Of a stretch of DNA of 64,000 nucleotides, positions 15,237 through 23,978 are shown in pieces. This DNA comes from Candidatus Hydrogenedentota bacterium (GTDB taxonomy: Bacteria; Hydrogenedentota; Hydrogenedentia; Hydrogenedentales; CAITNO01), in assembly GCA_903893795.1 (NCBI GenBank), contig CAITNO010000042.1, positions 39,035-103,034 of the forward strand, in the 5' to 3' direction. Positions within the stretch are counted from its first letter, which is position 1. Each line of letters opens with the position of its first letter. The translations under genes were made by a program, and so were the position numbers. The notes beneath the pieces are model-generated. The model saw nothing but the letters and a program-made list of their open reading frames with translations. It was not told where the DNA came from and made no database searches.

Positions 15237-17183
15237 ATGCAGACCACCTATAGCTACTTTGGCCAACGGTTGGTTGAACGGGGCATTATCAGCCAGGAAC
15301 AACTGGATGAAGCGTTGCGCCGTCAACAGACCACCATGGCGAACCGCAAGGTGGGCGAGATCCTGGTGCGGCTCGGCTATATCAGCAAGAGCCACATCAC
15401 GGAGGGTCTTGCCGACCAGATGGGGATAGCCCTGGTCCGTTTGTCCGATATGGATATCCCAAAGCGAATCACGAACATGGTGGACGGCAACATTGCGATG
15501 CTCTACCGTGTTATTCCGATTGAGGAGCGCAACGGGGTGCTGGTGGTGGCGACGGCGGACCCGACAAACATCAATGCGCTGGACAACCTGGGGCGGTTGC
15601 TGGACCGGCCGGTGGAACCGGCGCTGACGACGCCGGAAGACATTCAAAACGCGCTGAACAACTACTACGGGCACCGTGAAGAGACGGTGGAGTCGCTCCT
15701 TTCCTCGGCGAGCAGCGCGAGCAGCCTGAGTTCGCTGAGCACCCAGTCAAACATGAGTTCGTCGATGGACGGGTCGCTGGCCAGCCTGAACAGCATGAGC
15801 GCTGACGGTCTAAGCATGGCCAGCATTGCGGCGGCGGAGGCGGGCGTGCCCGACGGGGGCACTTCGACCACCTCCGGCTCCGAGACGGATTCGTCGGACG
15901 AAAACAATCCAGTGGTGAAATACGTTCACCAGCTCATCATGGAGGCTTTCCGCCTGCGGGCGAGCGACATTCACATTGAACCGGCCAAGACGTCGGTGAA
16001 GGTGCGCTACCGCATTGACGGTGAAATGCAGGAAATGCCGCTGCCGCCGAAGCGCGCCCAGGCGGCCATCATATCGCGCCTGAAAATCATGGCGGGGATG
16101 GACATTTCGGAGCGGCGTGTGCCGCAGGACGGCCGCATCAAGATCACGCTGGGCGCCAAGGCGGTGGATTTGCGCGTGAGCGCGCTGCCTGCGGTGTACG
16201 GCGAGAGCATGGTCATGCGTATTCTCGACAAGAGCGGGCTGCTGCTCGGACTGGGCGAACTGGGCTTCTGTTCGGAGCACCAGCAGATTTGGGAGACGCT
16301 GCTGCACAACGCCACGGGCGTCGTGCTGGTGACGGGGCCGACCGGCTCGGGCAAGACCACGACCCTGTATGCTTCCCTGAACAATCTGAACACGAGCGAG
16401 GCGAAGATCATCACCGTGGAAGACCCGGTCGAATACCAGTTGACCGGCATCAACCAGGTGCAGATTCACCACGACATCGGCTGGGATTTCGCGCGCGCGC
16501 TGCGCGCCATTTTCCGTCAGGACCCGGACATTGTGATGGTGGGCGAAATCCGCGACAAGGAGACCGCCGAGATTGCGATCAAGGCGGCGCTCACGGGCCA
16601 TCTGGTGTTTTCGACGCTGCACACAAACGACACATCGAGTTCGTTCACCCGTTTGATTGACATCGGGATCAAGCCGTTCCTGGTGGCGTCGGGTGTGCGG
16701 GCCATTCTCGCGCAGCGTTTGGTGCGCCTCATATGCAGCAACTGCAAGCGCCCCTACACCCCCCCGGAGGAGGAGAAGGAGCGGCTCGGGCTTGAGGTGG
16801 ACTGGAGCACGATTGAACTGACCCACGGCGAAGGTTGCGACAACTGCAACCGGACCGGTTACCAGGGCCGCAAGGGTGCCTATGAGCTGCTGATCACCAA
16901 CGACGAGATCAGGCGCCTGCTGATGAAAGGCGAGAGCGCCACCATGGTGCGCCAGGTCGCGCGCATGTCGGGCATGAAGACGATGCGCCAGGACGCCTGG
17001 GACAAGGCGTGTCGCGGCATCACAACGATTGAAGAGGTCAACCGCCGCACGCGCGTGGACGAGCCGCTCAGGGCCGCGGCGGACAGGGCGGCGGCCAAGG
17101 TGGTGGCCAAGGCTGCTGCTGCGGCGGCCGAGGCGGCCGAGACGGCGGAACAACTGGCGGGAGCGAGCAAACATGGCGTATGA
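15237..17183 (+). CDS. GspE/PilB-type assembly ATPase with MshEN domain (first copy)
   Basis: This 648-residue hexameric ATPase powers pseudopilus or type IV pilus extension. Residues about 5-150 are an MshEN domain (FGQRLVERGIISQEQLDEAL, then ILVRLGYISKSHITEGL), a known c-di-GMP-binding fold in relatives. A serine-rich linker follows at about 150-215. The catalytic core has SDIHIEPA, Walker A GPTGSGKTTT near 366, DPVEYQL, a Walker B region DPDIVMVGEIRDKETAEIA and the STLHTND His box. A zinc tetracysteine is made by CSNC (about 500) and CDNC (about 534). The C-terminus is alanine-rich and unusually extended. It overlaps the pilT-like gene by 11 bases. Confidence 0.93.
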   Translation: MQTTYSYFGQRLVERGIISQEQLDEALRRQQTTMANRKVGEILVRLGYISKSHITEGLADQMGIALVRLSDMDIPKRITNMVDGNIAMLYRVIPIEERNGVLVVATADPTNINALDNLGRLLDRPVEPALTTPEDIQNALNNYYGHREETVESLLSSASSASSLSSLSTQSNMSSSMDGSLASLNSMSADGLSMASIAAAEAGVPDGGTSTTSGSETDSSDENNPVVKYVHQLIMEAFRLRASDIHIEPAKTSVKVRYRIDGEMQEMPLPPKRAQAAIISRLKIMAGMDISERRVPQDGRIKITLGAKAVDLRVSALPAVYGESMVMRILDKSGLLLGLGELGFCSEHQQIWETLLHNATGVVLVTGPTGSGKTTTLYASLNNLNTSEAKIITVEDPVEYQLTGINQVQIHHDIGWDFARALRAIFRQDPDIVMVGEIRDKETAEIAIKAALTGHLVFSTLHTNDTSSSFTRLIDIGIKPFLVASGVRAILAQRLVRLICSNCKRPYTPPEEEKERLGLEVDWSTIELTHGEGCDNCNRTGYQGRKGAYELLITNDEIRRLLMKGESATMVRQVARMSGMKTMRQDAWDKACRGITTIEEVNRRTRVDEPLRAAADRAAAKVVAKAAAAAAEAAETAEQLAGASKHGV

Positions 17184-18279
17184 AATGGTGAGTCTGCTGC
17201 GGATGCTGATTGACCGCGACGGATCGGACCTTCACCTTGCGGTGGACAACCCCCCGGTGGGCCGGGTGCACGGGCACCTGCAGTTCTTCGGCGACAGCCC
17301 GCTGACGGCGGAGGACAACGAGCGGCTCATGAAGAGCATCGCCTCGGTGGACAACCAGCAGGAACTTCAGGAGGTGGGCGGTGCCGACTTCGGCTTTGCC
17401 TTCGAGGACGTCGCCCGTTTCCGTGTGTCCATCTTCAAACAGCGCGGCTATGTGGGCCTGGTGCTGCGTCTGATCCCCCGCAAAATCATGTCCTTCGAGG
17501 AGTTGGGCCTTCCGGTGAGCCTCAAGGAGGTAATCACGCAGCCCCGCGGACTCATCCTCATCACGGGGCCGACGGGCTCGGGCAAGACGACGTCGCTTGC
17601 GACCATGCTTGACTGGCTGAACGAGACCCACGACCACCACATCATCACGATTGAAGACCCGATTGAGTACTACCATTTCCACAAAAAAAGTATCATCACC
17701 CAGCGCGAGGTGGGTGTGGACGTGCCCAGTTTCGCCGAGGCGCTGCGCCGCGCGCTGCGCCAGGACCCGGACGTGATTCTGGTCGGCGAAATGCGCGACC
17801 TTGAGACCATTGAGGCCGCCGTGACGGCGGCGGAAACGGGCCATCTTGTGTTTGGCACACTGCACACGACGGGCGCGGTGCGCACGATTGACCGTATTGT
17901 GGACGCTTTCCCGACGAACCAGCAGGAGCAGATCCGCACACAGCTCGCGGGCAACCTGAAGTCGGTGATTTCACAGACCCTGGTGCCGCGCAAGAGCGGG
18001 TTCGGCCGTGTGGCCGCGTATGAAATCATGATTGCGACGCCGGCTATCCAGAATCTGATCCGCGAAAACAAGTCCTACCGCATCACGTCGGCGATTCAGA
18101 CCGGGCACAAGTTCGGCATGAACCTGCTGGACGAGCACCTGCTCATGCTTTTCCGCAAGGGCGTGTGCAGCTACGAGGACGTGGTGTCGCGTTGCCAGCA
18201 GCCGGAGGAGTTTGCCACGACGGCGAAGGCCTTCAACATGGAGGGCGGCCCGACCGACGGGACCGGGCAGCGGTCATGA
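17173..18279 (+). CDS. pilT: PilT/PilU-type retraction ATPase
   Basis: This 368-residue protein starts at the ATG at 17173, inside the end of the preceding ATPase. A frame opening further upstream is only a shadow. It has the PilT order: SDLHLAVDNPPVGRVHG, Walker A GPTGSGKTTS near 132, EDPIEYYH, DPDVILVGEMRDLETIEAA, a GTLHTT box and AIQNLIRENKSYRI with GMNLLDEHL, the C-terminal PilT signature. There is no zinc tetracysteine, which separates it from the flanking GspE/PilB copies. PilT drives retraction of type IV pili. Its presence between two extension-type ATPases argues for a dynamic fibre rather than a purely secretory pseudopilus. Confidence 0.92.
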   Translation: MAYEMVSLLRMLIDRDGSDLHLAVDNPPVGRVHGHLQFFGDSPLTAEDNERLMKSIASVDNQQELQEVGGADFGFAFEDVARFRVSIFKQRGYVGLVLRLIPRKIMSFEELGLPVSLKEVITQPRGLILITGPTGSGKTTSLATMLDWLNETHDHHIITIEDPIEYYHFHKKSIITQREVGVDVPSFAEALRRALRQDPDVILVGEMRDLETIEAAVTAAETGHLVFGTLHTTGAVRTIDRIVDAFPTNQQEQIRTQLAGNLKSVISQTLVPRKSGFGRVAAYEIMIATPAIQNLIRENKSYRITSAIQTGHKFGMNLLDEHLLMLFRKGVCSYEDVVSRCQQPEEFATTAKAFNMEGGPTDGTGQRS

Positions 18280-18308
18280 TGACGGAAGAAAAGACGGGAT
18301 AGAAGGAA

Positions 18309-20075
18309 ATGGCAGTGGCGGCAAAATCAGCGAGACCGATCGGCGACGTCCTGGTAGACCAGGGCGTCATCACACCGATCCAGCTCGACGAGGCCCTGCA
18401 GCGGCAGCGGCTTACGGGCGACATGCTGGGCCGCATTCTCGTGTCTTTGGACTACTGCACCGAGCAGGACGTCATCGAGGCGCTGGGCGTCCAGCAGGGG
18501 ATGGAGCGCGTCGATCTGAAGAAGCTGAGCATTATGGATTCGGTGCTCAAGCTCATCTCCGGGGACGTGGCGCGCTTCTACAGCGTGATACCGGTGCGCT
18601 TTGCCGAAGGCGTCCTCGTCGTGGCGCTGGCCGATCCCCTGAACCTGCAAACACTCGACGACATTCACCAGATAGTGTGCGCGCAGTTTCCGGAGGTGAG
18701 GGAGATACGGGGCGCGGTAAGCAACCCGGACGACGTGCGCGAAGCGCAGAAGAAGAACTATTCCTACGAAACCGAGTCGATCGGCAAGATGCTCGCCGAC
18801 CTGACGGAGCGCGTGGGCGACAAGGAACTGTCGGACGCGGAGATGGGCCTGCAGGAGGTGGTGGGCGACACGGAAAACCTCGTCGAGCTGACGCAGCAGC
18901 CCGAAGTCATCAAGATCGTGAACCTGATCTTCCTGACGGCGGTGCAGAAGCGCGCCTCCGACATCCATTTTGAGGTGTATGAAACCGATTTCCGCGTGCG
19001 CATCCGCGTTGACGGCGTGCTGCACGAGGTGGTCCATCCGCCGAAGGCCTCCTGCATCGCGCTGGTGTCGCGTGTGAAGGTCATCTGCAACATGGACATC
19101 GGCGAGCGGCGCCTGCCCCAGGACGCGCGCATTGAACTCAAGATTGGCGACAGCGTGATCGACGTGCGCGTCGCCACCCTGCCCACGCTCTACGGCGAGT
19201 GCATTGTGATGCGCATCCTGGACCGCACCGCGGTCAAGATCGACCTGGCCCAATTGGGCTTGAGCGAGACGGTCCACAAGAAGGTGCTTTCGGCGATCAA
19301 CAAGCCGAACGGCATCATCCTGGTCACCGGCCCGACCGGCTCGGGCAAGACGACCACCCTGTACGCCTGCCTGAACGTGCTCAACACGCCGGACGTGAAA
19401 ATCATCACGACCGAGGACCCGGTCGAACTCCAGATCGAGCGGCTGGTGCAGTGCCAGGTGAACGAGGAGATAGGGCTGACCTTCGGCAGGTGCCTGCGCT
19501 CCATTCTGCGCCAGGACCCGGACATCGTGATGGTGGGTGAAATCCGCGATCTTGAAACCGCGCAGATTGCCGTCGAGGCGTCGCTGACGGGCCACCTTGT
19601 GCTGAGCACGCTGCACACCAACAGTGCGCCAGAGACAATTACCCGTCTGCTCGACATGGACGTGGAGCCCTTCCTTATCACGGCGTCGCTGGAGGCGGTG
19701 GTGGCGCAGCGGCTGGTGCGCGCGATCTGCCGTCACTGCCGCGAGATATACCGGCCCGACGCCCAGGAAATGGAAGTGGTGGGCATTCCGCATGCGTGGC
19801 GTGCCGACCCGAACTTGCGCCTGTTCCGTCCCAAGGGCTGCGCGGCCTGCGACTATGTGGGCTTCATGGGCCGCACGGGCCTGTACGAGTTTCTTCAGGT
19901 GAACGAGACGATCCGCGAGATGATTCTCGACCGCGCGATGGCATTTGACCTCCGGCGCTACGCGCGCAAGGAGCTGGGAATGCTGGTGCTGCGCGAAGAG
20001 GGCATCATACGCTGCGTGAAGGGTGTCACCAGCGCAACGGAAGTCATGGACCACACCGACTTATACGAGGACTAG
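18309..20075 (+). CDS. GspE/PilB-type assembly ATPase (second copy)
   Basis: This 588-residue protein starts at the ATG at 18309, preceded by AAGGAA. The MshEN domain has IGDVLVDQGVITPIQLDEAL and LGRILVSLDYCTEQDVIEAL. The core has SDIHFEVYETDFRVRIRVDG, Walker A GPTGSGKTTTLYA near 341, EDPVELQIE, DPDIVMVGEIRDLETAQIA and STLHTNS. The zinc motif is CRHC (about 475) with CAAC (about 510). It is clearly paralogous to the first ATPase but lacks that copy's long serine linker and alanine tail. The GspF-like platform gene follows within 10 bases, so this copy is the likelier partner for that protein. Confidence 0.93.
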   Translation: MAVAAKSARPIGDVLVDQGVITPIQLDEALQRQRLTGDMLGRILVSLDYCTEQDVIEALGVQQGMERVDLKKLSIMDSVLKLISGDVARFYSVIPVRFAEGVLVVALADPLNLQTLDDIHQIVCAQFPEVREIRGAVSNPDDVREAQKKNYSYETESIGKMLADLTERVGDKELSDAEMGLQEVVGDTENLVELTQQPEVIKIVNLIFLTAVQKRASDIHFEVYETDFRVRIRVDGVLHEVVHPPKASCIALVSRVKVICNMDIGERRLPQDARIELKIGDSVIDVRVATLPTLYGECIVMRILDRTAVKIDLAQLGLSETVHKKVLSAINKPNGIILVTGPTGSGKTTTLYACLNVLNTPDVKIITTEDPVELQIERLVQCQVNEEIGLTFGRCLRSILRQDPDIVMVGEIRDLETAQIAVEASLTGHLVLSTLHTNSAPETITRLLDMDVEPFLITASLEAVVAQRLVRAICRHCREIYRPDAQEMEVVGIPHAWRADPNLRLFRPKGCAACDYVGFMGRTGLYEFLQVNETIREMILDRAMAFDLRRYARKELGMLVLREEGIIRCVKGVTSATEVMDHTDLYED

Positions 20076-20085
20076 GAGAGCGGTT

Positions 20086-21324
20086 ATGCCAAAATTCGCA
20101 TATTTTGCGCTCAACAAAGAGGGCAAACAGGTGTTCGGCGTGATGATGGCCGATTCGCAGGCCCTTGCGATCAACGACATCAAGTCGCTGGGCCTGTTCC
20201 CGACCAACATCCGCGAGGCAACGCGCGCTGACGAGCGCAAGGCCGCGCGCAAGAAGAAGGGCCTGGACGAGCTGTATTTCGGCGGCGTGAAGACCAAGCA
20301 GCTCGTGGTGATGACCCGGCAGCTTTCCACGCTGATCGACGCGGGCCTGCCGCTGCTGCGCAGCCTCAACGTGCTGATCACGCAGCTCAAGCCCTGCCTG
20401 CTGCGCGACATTCTGCGTGAGATATCGACGGACATCCAGTCGGGTTCGACCTTCGCCGAGGCGCTGGCCAAGCACCCGAAGCAGTTTGACCGGCTTTTTG
20501 TGAACATGGTGCGCGCCGGCGAGGTGGGCGGCATGCTGGAGGTTGTGCTCCAGCGTCTGGCCATGTTCATGGAGCGCCGCGAGGCGCTGAAACGCAAGGT
20601 GAAGGGCGCGCTGATTTACCCGATCGCCGTCATCATCATCGCGGCGTCCATCGTGTCGTTCCTGCTGATCAAGGTGGTGCCCGTCTTCGCCGACATTTTC
20701 GACCAGTTCGGCGGAAAGCTGCCCTGGCCCACCCAGTTTCTGATGAAGGCCGGCGATTTCATGTTCTACAAGTGGTGGATGCTGCTCAGCGTCATCTGCT
20801 GGACCATCATCGGGTTCAAGGTGCTGTTCAAGTTCAAGACAACAAAAAGCATCTCCGACCGGCTGCTGCTCAAGATTCCGCTCATTGGCGATCTGGTGGT
20901 GAAGGTGGCGGTGGCGCGCTTTGCGCGCACCCTGGGCACGCTGATCACCTCGGGTGTGCCGATTCTGCAGGCGCTCAAGATCACCCGCGAGACCATCGGC
21001 AACGAGGTCATCCAGAAGGCCGTGGACGCGGTGCACGAAAGCATCAAGGAGGGCGACACGATTGCCGCCCCGCTGGACAAGAGCAAGGTGTTCCCCACCA
21101 TGGTGGTGAACATGATCGACGTGGGCGAGGAGACGGGCAGCCTCGACGCCATGCTGATGAAGGTGGCCGACATTTTCGACGCCGAGGTGGAGACGGCGGT
21201 GGAGGCCATGCTTTCGCTGCTGGAACCGGTGATCATCATCGTGCTCGGCGGCATCATCGGCTTCATCGTGGTGTCGCTCTACCTGCCCATTTTCACACTG
21301 GGCGACCAAATCAACAACAAGTGA
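20086..21324 (+). CDS. GspF/PilC inner-membrane platform protein
   Basis: This 412-residue protein starts at the ATG at 20086, with AGGAG upstream. It has two T2SSF cytoplasmic domains (about 72-195 and 275-397), the first with TRQLSTLIDAGLPLLRSLNV and the second with RFARTLGTLITSGVPILQAL, the duplicated family motif. Three membrane segments lie near 174-200, 229-250 and 378-403. It anchors the ATPase to the growing fibre. Its place directly after the second ATPase and before the pseudopilins is the classical order for type II secretion or type IV pilus sets. Confidence 0.95.
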   Translation: MPKFAYFALNKEGKQVFGVMMADSQALAINDIKSLGLFPTNIREATRADERKAARKKKGLDELYFGGVKTKQLVVMTRQLSTLIDAGLPLLRSLNVLITQLKPCLLRDILREISTDIQSGSTFAEALAKHPKQFDRLFVNMVRAGEVGGMLEVVLQRLAMFMERREALKRKVKGALIYPIAVIIIAASIVSFLLIKVVPVFADIFDQFGGKLPWPTQFLMKAGDFMFYKWWMLLSVICWTIIGFKVLFKFKTTKSISDRLLLKIPLIGDLVVKVAVARFARTLGTLITSGVPILQALKITRETIGNEVIQKAVDAVHESIKEGDTIAAPLDKSKVFPTMVVNMIDVGEETGSLDAMLMKVADIFDAEVETAVEAMLSLLEPVIIIVLGGIIGFIVVSLYLPIFTLGDQINNK

Positions 21325-21409
21325 CGGTTGAGACGGCAATACAACAAACATGGCAGGTGACTTGGGAACAACGCGGCCCCGGTGGTGGGGCCATAAGGAG
21401 GTAACGGAC

Positions 21410-22333
21410 ATGAGGAAGAAGCAGGGATTTACCCTGGTGGAACTGTTGGTGGTGATGGCAATCATCGCCATACTCGCGGCCATCGTCGTGCCGAACGCGG
21501 CACGGTTCATCGGCCGGGCGCGTGTGACGCGGGCGCTGTCCGAAATCAGCGGCACGGAGACGGCCATCACGGCCATGCTGACCGACGCGGGCCGCAGCAG
21601 CCTGAGCCAGGTGTTCACACCCGGCGCGGTGCCGGCCATTGCGGTCAACGGTCCCGGCGCTGCGTTGAACGGCAAGGTTATTTCACCGGTGGCGCCGGGG
21701 AACTGGCCGACAGTGCTGCCGGCGAGCTTCGAGGCCATCACCTTGCTTTACTCGGACGTGGTGTACGATCTGCTGCGCTACGGCCGCGACGTGCTGCGCC
21801 AGGACGGCACCGTGACCTCCAACGCGCCCAACGTGATTGACCGCAACATGCTGGCCAAGCTCGGCACGAGCTACATGGACCTCGGCAACGACTCCTGGGG
21901 CAGCCAGTACCGCTTCTTCCCGGGGCCCTGGAAGTTTTCCAGCGTCAACGGCCAGCGCATGCCCATCATCTTCCGCAAGTTCAGTGTCGACACGGGCAAC
22001 TCCAAGCGCGGGATCAAGGATGACGGCTACTCGCTCCGCGACCTCACCCTTGCGACCCCGAAGGACCTGATCACGAACACCTTCAGCTCCATCGTGGAAG
22101 ATGCGGCCACCTGGCCCGACAAGATTGGCTTCCCGGCCGATTCCGGCAAATCGGTGTACATCTGGTCGCTGGGCGAGAACATGCGCAGCGGGCAGATGCT
22201 CTATTCCACCACCTATGACGTGACGAACGCGTTCTCCTGGTACAACAACCCACAGGACGGCTCGGATCTGGGCGGCGGCGACGACATCAACAATTGGGAC
22301 AAGGATTCGACCTGGTCCCGGTTCACCAACTAA
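21410..22333 (+). CDS. Pseudopilin, probably the major subunit
   Basis: This 307-residue protein starts at the ATG at 21410, with AAGGAGG at 21395-21401, the strongest ribosome site in the cluster. The prepilin leader is only six residues (MRKKQG) before FTLVELLVVMAIIAILAAIV, with the Glu at position +5 conserved. The C-terminal region is large compared with ~140-residue GspG and contains no cysteines in its visible core. Being first of the pseudopilin genes, with a strong ribosome site and a strong hairpin after the stop, fits the abundant structural subunit. Confidence 0.9.
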   Translation: MRKKQGFTLVELLVVMAIIAILAAIVVPNAARFIGRARVTRALSEISGTETAITAMLTDAGRSSLSQVFTPGAVPAIAVNGPGAALNGKVISPVAPGNWPTVLPASFEAITLLYSDVVYDLLRYGRDVLRQDGTVTSNAPNVIDRNMLAKLGTSYMDLGNDSWGSQYRFFPGPWKFSSVNGQRMPIIFRKFSVDTGNSKRGIKDDGYSLRDLTLATPKDLITNTFSSIVEDAATWPDKIGFPADSGKSVYIWSLGENMRSGQMLYSTTYDVTNAFSWYNNPQDGSDLGGGDDINNWDKDSTWSRFTN

Positions 22334-22346
22334 GTTTGAGCGGATT

Positions 22347-22393
22347 GCGCGCGGTTCGGACGGGGTCTGCACGGCCCCGTCCGGGCGGCGCGC
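22347..22393 (+). terminator. Long GC-rich hairpin between the first and second pseudopilin genes
   Basis: GCGCGC (22347-22352) pairs with GCGCGC (22388-22393), and CGGACGGGG (22357-22365) pairs exactly with CCCCGTCCG (22375-22383). There is no T-run, so it is more likely a transcript stabiliser or partial attenuator than a full stop. Confidence 0.55.
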
Positions 22394-22440
22394 ACTGTGA
22401 TTGATCGCAGGCCGGAAGGGCGCAACGCCCGGGTGAATCC

Positions 22441-23322
22441 ATGATCAAGCGAGGCGAACACAGATCGGGCGGGTTCAGCCTGGTGGAACTGCTGGTGGTG
22501 ATGGCCATAGTCGCCATCCTCATGGGCATTTCCATACCGATCCTCCGCATGTTCTCCCAGAACGATCTGGACCGCGGCGCCCGCTCGCTTTATACGATGG
22601 TCCGCGCGGCCCGGGTCTATGCGTCCACCTACAATGTCAAGACGGCCGTCGTCTACCAGCTCGACCAGGACCCCGCCAACAGCGCCGTGATGGACAGCCT
22701 GCGCCGCCAGTCGGTGCGGGTGCTGCGCGGCGCCATGATGCTCTACCAGCTTCCCGAAAACATGGGCAGCTACAAGGGCCTCTATGTGCCCACGCCCCAG
22801 GGTGACGGCGAGTTCACGCCGTTCCTGCAGGGCTATGCAGTGCTGCTCGATGTGCCGCCCACAGACTTTCGCATGCCGCCGCAGGGGGTCGCCTATGCGT
22901 ACGGCCTGCAGGATGCGCCCGCCGACAACGCCAATTTCCTGTCCGCCTTTGCGGCAAACATCGGCCAGCTTGGCATGACGGCAGTGGTGATGTACAACGG
23001 GATTATTGACGGCGACCAGACCGTGCGCGAGCGGGAATATGACCCGACCGCCAGGGTGGCGCTGCTGGCCCATGTGTTTGACACCGGCGGCAAGCTGGAC
23101 ACGGGAACAAACACCACCCTGCAGCGCTTCAGCATTCTTTTTGCGCCCACGCCGGACCGGCCCGTCGAGGAGCGCACCTGGTCCGCCGTTGACCTGAACG
23201 ACGGTATTGTCTCCTCCTGGCTTGCCAAGACCCTCCCCGATGCGAATCCGCAAATGGGCATGGTCGGCATACCCATAGAAATCTACCGGTCCACGGGACG
23301 GGTAAGGATGGGGTCGTTGTGA
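22441..23322 (+). CDS. Minor pseudopilin (GspH-like)
   Basis: The leader of this 293-residue protein is MIKRGEHRSGG, followed by FSLVELLVVMAIVAILMGIS, then IPILRMFSQNDLDRGARSLY. The post-helix sequence with RAARVYASTYN is typical of GspH/FimT-type minor pseudopilins, where a helix is followed by a strand-rich head. No good ribosome site is visible ('GGGTGAATCC' before the ATG), consistent with low expression. It follows the intercistronic hairpin. Confidence 0.85.
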   Translation: MIKRGEHRSGGFSLVELLVVMAIVAILMGISIPILRMFSQNDLDRGARSLYTMVRAARVYASTYNVKTAVVYQLDQDPANSAVMDSLRRQSVRVLRGAMMLYQLPENMGSYKGLYVPTPQGDGEFTPFLQGYAVLLDVPPTDFRMPPQGVAYAYGLQDAPADNANFLSAFAANIGQLGMTAVVMYNGIIDGDQTVREREYDPTARVALLAHVFDTGGKLDTGTNTTLQRFSILFAPTPDRPVEERTWSAVDLNDGIVSSWLAKTLPDANPQMGMVGIPIEIYRSTGRVRMGSL

Positions 23323-23323
23323 T

Positions 23324-23836
23324 ATGAAGACGGCCATGAAGAAATCAGGAATAGCGGGAGCGCCACTGGGAGCGTCGGCGTCCCCGCCGGCTTCCGGAGC
23401 TGCCGACAAACGCGAAAAGAGCCGGCGAGGACGCCGGCGCTCCCAGTATGGTGTCCAGGCGGGTTTCACCCTGCTGGAGGTGCTCATCGCGCTGACCATT
23501 CTGGCGGTGGGCATACTGACGGTGATGCGGCTGTTTCCCATGGCGCTGGTGCAGCAGCGGCGGGCCGCCGAGCGCACGGTGATTGCCTCCCTGGCGCGCA
23601 CGCAGCTCAGCGAAGTGCGCACCGGCGGGGTGGGCCAGTCGCTCGTGTCCTGGCTCCAGAGCAATTCCTACAAGGTGGTGGAGCAGGCGGCGCGAAGTTA
23701 CACGCTCTACGACTCATGGCGCACCTCGGTGACGCGCATGGGCCAGCCCGACGTGGACCTCTACCGGGTGGTGTTCACGGTGCGCATGCACGACGGGCGC
23801 GACGAGGATTTTGTGACCTATGTCACCGAGCGCTGA
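23324..23836 (+). CDS. Minor pseudopilin (GspI/PilV-like) with repeat-derived leader
   Basis: The pilin helix of this 170-residue protein is FTLLEVLIALTILAVGILTV, clearly GspI/PilV type, with AALVQQ-like spacing and an RTQLSEVRTGG segment. The leader is about 46 residues, far longer than normal (6-25), because a palindromic repeat (23366-23446) lies in frame within it. There is no in-frame ATG, GTG or TTG between the repeat and the pilin helix, so the repeat must be translated. Peptidase processing should still occur at the Gly-Phe junction. Confidence 0.85.
   Translation: MKTAMKKSGIAGAPLGASASPPASGAADKREKSRRGRRRSQYGVQAGFTLLEVLIALTILAVGILTVMRLFPMALVQQRRAAERTVIASLARTQLSEVRTGGVGQSLVSWLQSNSYKVVEQAARSYTLYDSWRTSVTRMGQPDVDLYRVVFTVRMHDGRDEDFVTYVTER
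23366..23446. repeat. Palindromic repeat inside a prepilin coding region
   Basis: The 27-base arm at 23366-23392 and that at 23420-23446 are inverted copies matching at 25 of 27 positions, separated by 27 bases that contain CGCGAAAAGAG. It forms a strong stem-loop and resembles REP-type intergenic elements. Confidence 0.75.
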
Positions 23837-23852
23837 CCCCGTGGTTCGTGCC

Positions 23853-23961
23853 GCAGGCGTCCCGCCTGCGTGCTTCCGCGGGCAAAGACAGGGCAGGCGG
23901 GACGCCTGCGCTGCGGTGTTGGGACAGGGCAGGCGGGACGCCTGCGGTACGGTGTCGGGAC
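23853..23961. repeat. Three 17-bp near-palindromes, two in a 36-bp tandem repeat
   Basis: GCAGGCGGGACGCCTGC occurs at 23893-23909 and 23929-23945, and its reverse complement GCAGGCGTCCCGCCTGC lies at 23853-23869. The last two sit in a tandem unit of 36 bases starting with GACAGGGCAGG. This is the intergenic gap between the third and fourth pseudopilin genes. Confidence 0.75.
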
Positions 23962-23978
23962 AGGTAAACGGTAACGGC

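Noticed and set aside
23840..23970. CRISPR array
   Set aside because: Repeats are palindromic with two near-identical 36-bp units and no distinct spacers; no cas genes nearby.
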